This document shows positions 15,519-18,406 of a stretch of 18,406 nt of DNA, piece after piece (positions within the stretch are counted from its first letter, which is position 1; every line of letters starts with the position of its first letter). The translations under genes and the position numbers were made by a program. The notes under the pieces were generated by a model. That model worked only from the letters and a program-made list of their open reading frames with translations, searched no databases and was not told the origin of the DNA. The stretch lies in NCBI GenBank assembly GCA_045530865.1, contig JAZSCX010000044.1, positions 1 to 18,406 of the forward strand. The letters run 5' to 3'. The DNA is from Avoscillospira sp045530865. Lineage in GTDB: Bacteria; Bacillota; Clostridia; Oscillospirales; Oscillospiraceae.

Positions 15519-15551
15519 GAAAAACAGCCGTGGAGTGGAAACTCCACGGCT
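15519..15551 (-). terminator. Terminator of nrdD
   Basis: On the minus strand AGCCGTGGAGT pairs with ACTCCACGGCT (15541-15551 and 15526-15536) with a TTCC loop, followed by GTTTTT. It begins 6 nt after the nrdD stop. Confidence 0.9.
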
Positions 15552-15557
15552 TGTATG

Positions 15558-17759
15558 TTACAGATGCAGCACTCTGTCCTTGATTTCCTGTGTACGTCCC
15601 TGATTCCAGAACTGGGTGCCGATGTAGCCGCAGGTACGGCGAGCCACATTCATCTTGTTCTGATCCTGATTGCCGCACTGGGGGCAGGTCCACAGGAGCT
15701 TGCCGTGACCGTCATCCCGGGCCTCGATCTCGCCGTCAAAGCCGCATTCCTGACAGTAGTCGGATTTGGTGTTCAGTTCGGCGTAGATGATGTTGTCATA
15801 GATGAATTTCATGACCTCCAGCACCGCATCCAGATTGTGCTGCATATTGGGCACTTCCACATAGCTGATGGCGCCGCCGGGGCTCAGATGCTGGAACTGC
15901 GCCTCAAAGCCCAGCTTTGCAAAGGCGTTGATGGGCTCCGTCACATGGACATGGTAGGAGTTGGTGATGTAGCTCTTGTCGGTCACACCTTCGATGACGC
16001 CAAAACGCTGCTGCAGGCACTTGGCAAACTTGTAAGTGGTGCTTTCCAGCGGCGTGCCGTAGAGGGAGAAGTCCACATTGTGCCGTGCCTTCCAAAGTCT
16101 GCAGGCATCGTTCATCCGGTTCATGACGTCGATGGCGAAGGGCGTTGCCTCGGGGTCGGTGTGGCTCTTGCCGGTCATGTAGCGTACGCATTCGTACAGG
16201 CCGGCGTAGCCCAGAGAAATGGTGGAGTAGCCGTTATAGAGCAGCTTGTCGATGGGCTCGCCTTTTTCCAGACGGGCGCAGGCGCCGTACTGCCACAGAA
16301 TAGGCGCGGCGTCGGACAGGGTGCCCTTCAGCCGTTCATGACGGCACAGCAGCGCCCGGTAGCACAAATCCAGCCGCTCTTCAAAGATGTCCCAGAACTT
16401 GGTACGATCCCGTCCGGAGCTCAGCGCCACATCCACCAGATTGATGGTGACCACGCCCTGATTGAAGCGGCCGTAGTAGCGGTGCTTGCCGGGGACATAG
16501 TTGCCGGCGTTGGCGATGTTGCCGATTCCGGCGTCGGTGAACCGGTCGGGGGTCAGAAAGCTGCGGCAGCCCATGCAGGCGTAGACGTCGCCCTTCAGCT
16601 CCAGCATTTTCTTTTCGGAGATGTAGTCGGGCACCATCCGTTTGGCGGTGCACTTGGCGGCCAGCTGGGTCAGATACCAGTAGGGGGAGCTTTCGTGGAC
16701 GTTGTCCTCCTCCAGCACATAGATCAGCTTGGGGAAGGCAGGGGTGACCCACACGCCCTTTTCATTCTTGACGCCTTCGATGCGCTGCAGCAGCACTTCT
16801 TCGATGATCAGCGCCAGATCCTTCTTTTCCTGCGGATCCTCCGTCTCACCCAGATACATGAACACGGTGACAAAGGGAGCCTGACCGTTGGTGGTCAGCA
16901 GAGTGACTACCTGATACTGGATGGTCTGCACGCCACTGCGGACTTCTTCCCGCAGCCGCTTTTCCGCGATCTGGAAAACAGTCTCTTCGGGAGCCTGCAC
17001 ACCGGCGTCAGCTAGCTCTGCCGCCACATTTTTCCGGATCTTCTCCCGGCTGACCTGTACAAAGGGCGCCAGATGGGTCAGGGAGATGGACTGGCCGCCG
17101 TACTGGTTGGAGGCCACCTGCGCCACGATCTGGGTGGCGATATTGCAGGCGGTGGCAAAGGAGTGGGGGCGCTCGATCAGGGTGCCGGTGATGACGGTGC
17201 CGTTCTGCAGCATGTCCTCCAGATTGACCGGATCGCAGTTGTGCATATGCTGGGCGAAATAGTCGCTGTCATGGAAGTGAATCAGACCCTCTTCGTGGGC
17301 TTTGACGATATCCTGGGGCAGCAGAATGCGCTCGGTGATATCCCGGGAGACTTCACCTGCCATGTAGTCACGCTGGGTAGAGTTGACCACCGGGTTCTTG
17401 TTGGAGTTCTCCTGTTTGGCCTCTTCGTTGTTGCATTCGATGAGACTGAGGATCTTGTCGTCGGTGGTGTTGCTGCGGCGGACGAGGCTGCGGGTATAGC
17501 GGTAGGTGATGTACCGTTTTGCCACTTCAAAGGCGCCGTGGGCCATGATCTGTTTTTCCACCAGATCCTGAATCTCCTCCACACCGGGGCTGCGGTTCAT
17601 TTCCAGACAGGTCAGCTCCACGCTCTGGGCGATGCGCTTGATCTGCATGGGGGTCATGCGTTCGGATTCGTCCACCACACTGTTGGCTTTGGTGATGGCG
17701 TTTTCAATTTTGGCAATATCAAACACGGCCTCGGAACCGTTGCGCTTGATGATTTTCAT
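15558..17759 (-). CDS. nrdD: Anaerobic (class III) ribonucleoside-triphosphate reductase NrdD
   Basis: Glycyl radical enzyme that reduces NTPs to dNTPs without oxygen. In 733 residues: an N-terminal ATP-cone allosteric domain (about 3-92, IIKRNGSEAVFDIAKIENAI), the barrel core, and a C-terminal zinc site with Cys669, Cys672, Cys692 and Cys695 (CQECG and CPQCG). The radical loop is RRTCGYIG, with Gly711 as the expected radical site by alignment to E. coli Gly681. The ATG at 17759, preceded by AGAAAGGAG, is chosen over one 10 codons upstream that lacks a ribosome site and the ATP-cone start pattern. Upstream lies a long control region with two promoters and NrdR-like boxes; a terminator separates it from nrdG. 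Confidence 0.97.
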   Translation of the reverse strand: MKIIKRNGSEAVFDIAKIENAITKANSVVDESERMTPMQIKRIAQSVELTCLEMNRSPGVEEIQDLVEKQIMAHGAFEVAKRYITYRYTRSLVRRSNTTDDKILSLIECNNEEAKQENSNKNPVVNSTQRDYMAGEVSRDITERILLPQDIVKAHEEGLIHFHDSDYFAQHMHNCDPVNLEDMLQNGTVITGTLIERPHSFATACNIATQIVAQVASNQYGGQSISLTHLAPFVQVSREKIRKNVAAELADAGVQAPEETVFQIAEKRLREEVRSGVQTIQYQVVTLLTTNGQAPFVTVFMYLGETEDPQEKKDLALIIEEVLLQRIEGVKNEKGVWVTPAFPKLIYVLEEDNVHESSPYWYLTQLAAKCTAKRMVPDYISEKKMLELKGDVYACMGCRSFLTPDRFTDAGIGNIANAGNYVPGKHRYYGRFNQGVVTINLVDVALSSGRDRTKFWDIFEERLDLCYRALLCRHERLKGTLSDAAPILWQYGACARLEKGEPIDKLLYNGYSTISLGYAGLYECVRYMTGKSHTDPEATPFAIDVMNRMNDACRLWKARHNVDFSLYGTPLESTTYKFAKCLQQRFGVIEGVTDKSYITNSYHVHVTEPINAFAKLGFEAQFQHLSPGGAISYVEVPNMQHNLDAVLEVMKFIYDNIIYAELNTKSDYCQECGFDGEIEARDDGHGKLLWTCPQCGNQDQNKMNVARRTCGYIGTQFWNQGRTQEIKDRVLHL

Positions 17760-17789
17760 GGGAACTCCTTTCTGTCTCTCCGGGAGCAT

Positions 17790-17838
17790 AAACTATATTT
17801 AGACGTTGTTAGGATAAACTAATCACAATATCTTGTTC
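17790..17838. promoter_or_regulatory. Pair of NrdR-like boxes in the nrdD leader
   Basis: AAACTATATTTAGACG (17790-17805, 11 of 16) and TCACAATATCTTGTTC (17823-17838, 12 of 16) compared with the NrdR box ACACwATATATwGTGT. Their centres are 33 bp apart, close to the three helical turns typical of NrdR pairs. Both lie just downstream of the proximal promoter. The matches are imperfect and AT-rich. Confidence 0.45.
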
Positions 17839-17848
17839 GAGTGCCTAT

Positions 17849-17877
17849 ATTATGCAGTATAATCCAATTATTGTCAA
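17849..17877 (-). promoter_or_regulatory. Proximal promoter of nrdD
   Basis: On the minus strand: perfect -35 TTGACA (17872-17877), 17-bp spacer, -10 CATAAT (17849-17854). The start would be near 17842, next to the NrdR-like box at 17823-17838. Confidence 0.75.
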
Positions 17878-17895
17878 CTGCTTTTTGCTGTTTTT

Positions 17896-17911
17896 GGAGA
17901 AAATATTGTGG
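17896..17911. promoter_or_regulatory. Weak NrdR-like box
   Basis: GGAGAAAATATTGTGG matches the NrdR box at 11 of 16 positions, with a good right half (ATATTGTG). Its centre is 42 bp, about four helical turns, from the strong box at 17938-17953. Confidence 0.3.
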
Positions 17912-17937
17912 TTTTTTCGGGCAGAAAGCGCAGCCTG

Positions 17938-17953
17938 ACACAATATATAGTAA
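17938..17953. promoter_or_regulatory. Strong NrdR box over the distal promoter
   Basis: ACACAATATATAGTAA matches ACACwATATATwGTGT at 14 of 16 positions. It covers the -10 of the distal promoter (17942-17947), where binding of the dATP/ATP-sensing repressor NrdR would block transcription. nrdR itself is not in the window. Confidence 0.65.
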
Positions 17954-17970
17954 ATCAGCGAAAAATACAA
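17942..17970 (-). promoter_or_regulatory. Distal promoter of nrdD
   Basis: On the minus strand: TTGTAT (17965-17970), 17-bp spacer, TATATT (17942-17947). It would give a leader of about 175 nt that passes through the proximal promoter. The boxes are only moderate, but the overlap with the best NrdR box supports it. Confidence 0.5.
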
Positions 17971-18042
17971 GTGACATTTTCTCCAAAAAGAGATGGATTT
18001 TTGCTTCCTCTTTTTCTGTTCCCGGGGCTTGACAGAAGTATA

Positions 18043-18080
18043 ATAAAGCAGGAGTACCATAAACAGTACTCCTGCTTTAT
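18043..18080. terminator. Strong hairpin, probable terminator for the right-edge gene
   Basis: ATAAAGCAGGAGTAC (18043-18057) and GTACTCCTGCTTTAT (18066-18080) form a perfect 15-bp stem with an 8-nt loop. On the minus strand the stem ends in TTTAT and runs into TATACTT; on the plus strand it ends in TTTATG. It most likely shields the nrdD promoters from transcription arriving from the right edge. Confidence 0.7.
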
Positions 18081-18086
18081 GCGTTC

Positions 18087-18162
18087 TGTAGGGCGCGACG
18101 ACCCGGCGCGCCGCCTGTGCGCACCTTGGACCCGTCGTAGGGCGGTCAGACCCCTGGCCGCC
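18087..18162. repeat. Two GC-rich palindromic repeats in a row
   Basis: The first starts TGTAGGGCGCG, with GGCGCG (18092-18097) pairing CGCGCC (18107-18112). The second (18136-18162) is the 27-nt unit also found at 6860-6886, one base different; GGCGGTCAG (18141-18149) pairs with CTGGCCGCC (18154-18162) with one G-T. Both start with GTAGGG. The GC content contrasts sharply with the AT-rich surroundings, as for the other copy. Confidence 0.65.
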
Positions 18163-18269
18163 TCAAAGGCATTCTTGATCATAAATAATGCAACGTTCTG
18201 TCCGAGATAAGTATTGGTGTGTATAACTGACCTTTTTATTCATTAAATTACGGATTAGTAAATCCACTT

Positions 18270-18406
18270 TTAACTCACATCAATGCAATACTCATAAACA
18301 ATCCCATCTTCTAATGATAAGATAAGCCACTCATTGTCCATATAATCAATACCGAGAAAATACACAAGCGTAGTATCCGAGGGATATTCTTTTCGACTAA
18401 TTTTGA
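18270..18406 (-). CDS. 3' end of an unidentified gene cut by the right edge
   Basis: On the minus strand one frame is open from the window edge to a TAA at 18270-18272, giving 44 residues. They include DTTLVYFLGIDYMDNEWLIL and end SLEDGIVYEYCIDVS. The pattern of alternating hydrophobic and acidic residues suggests a beta-rich end of a small soluble protein. The coding sequence is markedly more AT-rich than the nrd genes, which could mean an accessory or transferred gene. I do not recognise the family. The strong hairpin at 18043-18080 may end its transcript. Confidence 0.6.
   Translation of the reverse strand, partial: KISRKEYPSDTTLVYFLGIDYMDNEWLILSLEDGIVYEYCIDVS

Larger units (their letters stand above)
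17760..18269. other. 510-base gene-free control and repeat region upstream of nrdD
   Basis: No convincing coding frame is present. From left to right it holds the nrdD leader with two NrdR-like boxes, a proximal and a distal promoter, a 14-bp inverted repeat (17891-17904 and 17976-17989) around the distal boxes, a strong hairpin (18043-18080), GC-rich repeats (18087-18162), and an AT-rich stretch (18163-18269) that includes only a weak 5-bp hairpin (GGATT 18252-18256 with AATCC 18261-18265) behind the right-edge gene. Confidence 0.7.

Noticed and set aside
15511..15520. TTGACAATGA as another copy of the ATTGACAATGG repeat
   Set aside because: It is explained as the -35 region of the nrdG promoter on the minus strand and lacks the leading A and trailing GGA.
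15375..17015. 546-codon plus-strand open frame opposite nrdG and nrdD
   Set aside because: Antisense shadow of nrdD, with no ribosome site or recognisable domain.
18029..18044. Perfect TTGACA and TATAAT boxes on the plus strand
   Set aside because: Only 4 bp apart, so they cannot form one sigma-A promoter, and the next 36 bases are a hairpin with no gene after it.

Overview
The window looks like a piece of chromosome from an obligately anaerobic Firmicute, most likely a gut clostridium of the Oscillospiraceae/Ruminococcaceae kind. The lineage is inferred; no rRNA is present. The grounds are: an oxygen-independent class III ribonucleotide reductase (nrdD/nrdG), rubrerythrin with a PerR-like operator, an ECF-type folate transporter gene under a tetrahydrofolate riboswitch, AGGAGG-type ribosome binding sites, near-consensus sigma-A promoters, GC-rich coding sequence with AT-rich gaps, and small GC-rich palindromic repeats of the TGTAGGG type in the gaps. 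Almost everything is core metabolism. I see no phage, transposase, CRISPR array, tRNA or rRNA.

Layout from left to right. 1-183: the end of a gene cut by the left edge, then a short gap. 184-3681, minus strand: citrate synthase followed by the helicase gene recG, each with its own promoter, separated by a perfect 28-nt palindrome. 3934-6758, plus strand: sn-glycerol-1-phosphate dehydrogenase and a membrane-anchored HtrA-type protease, closed by a strong terminator. 6801-6900: a repeat-bearing spacer. 6927-9066, plus strand: a folate unit (promoter, THF riboswitch, terminator, folT, folC). 9094-9761, plus strand: rubrerythrin with its own promoter, PerR-like box and terminator. 9861-12415, minus strand: asnA then asnS, so the cell makes asparagine and charges tRNA-Asn from one unit. 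12493-14406, minus strand: a YgiQ-family radical SAM protein. 14486-17759, minus strand: a deoxynucleotide unit, nrdD, nrdG, dut. 17760-18269: a long regulatory and repeat region. 18270-18406: the end of a gene cut by the right edge.

How the genes work together. FolT brings in folate and FolC traps it by glutamylation; the riboswitch would shut both off when reduced folate is plentiful. NrdD makes dNTPs anaerobically using a glycyl radical installed by NrdG, and Dut removes dUTP and supplies dUMP for thymidylate synthesis, which itself needs folate. AsnA feeds AsnS. Rubrerythrin protects the oxygen-sensitive radical enzymes (NrdD, NrdG, YgiQ).

The most interesting material is regulatory RNA and DNA rather than new protein families: (1) the folT leader, where the aptamer pseudoknot strand has an exactly complementary competitor next to the terminator, and the terminator stem also contains the folT Shine-Dalgarno; (2) the nrdD upstream region, with two promoters and several NrdR-like boxes bracketed by a 14-bp inverted repeat; (3) a 27-nt hairpin repeat present twice with one difference. 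I found no convincing evidence for a wholly undescribed system.
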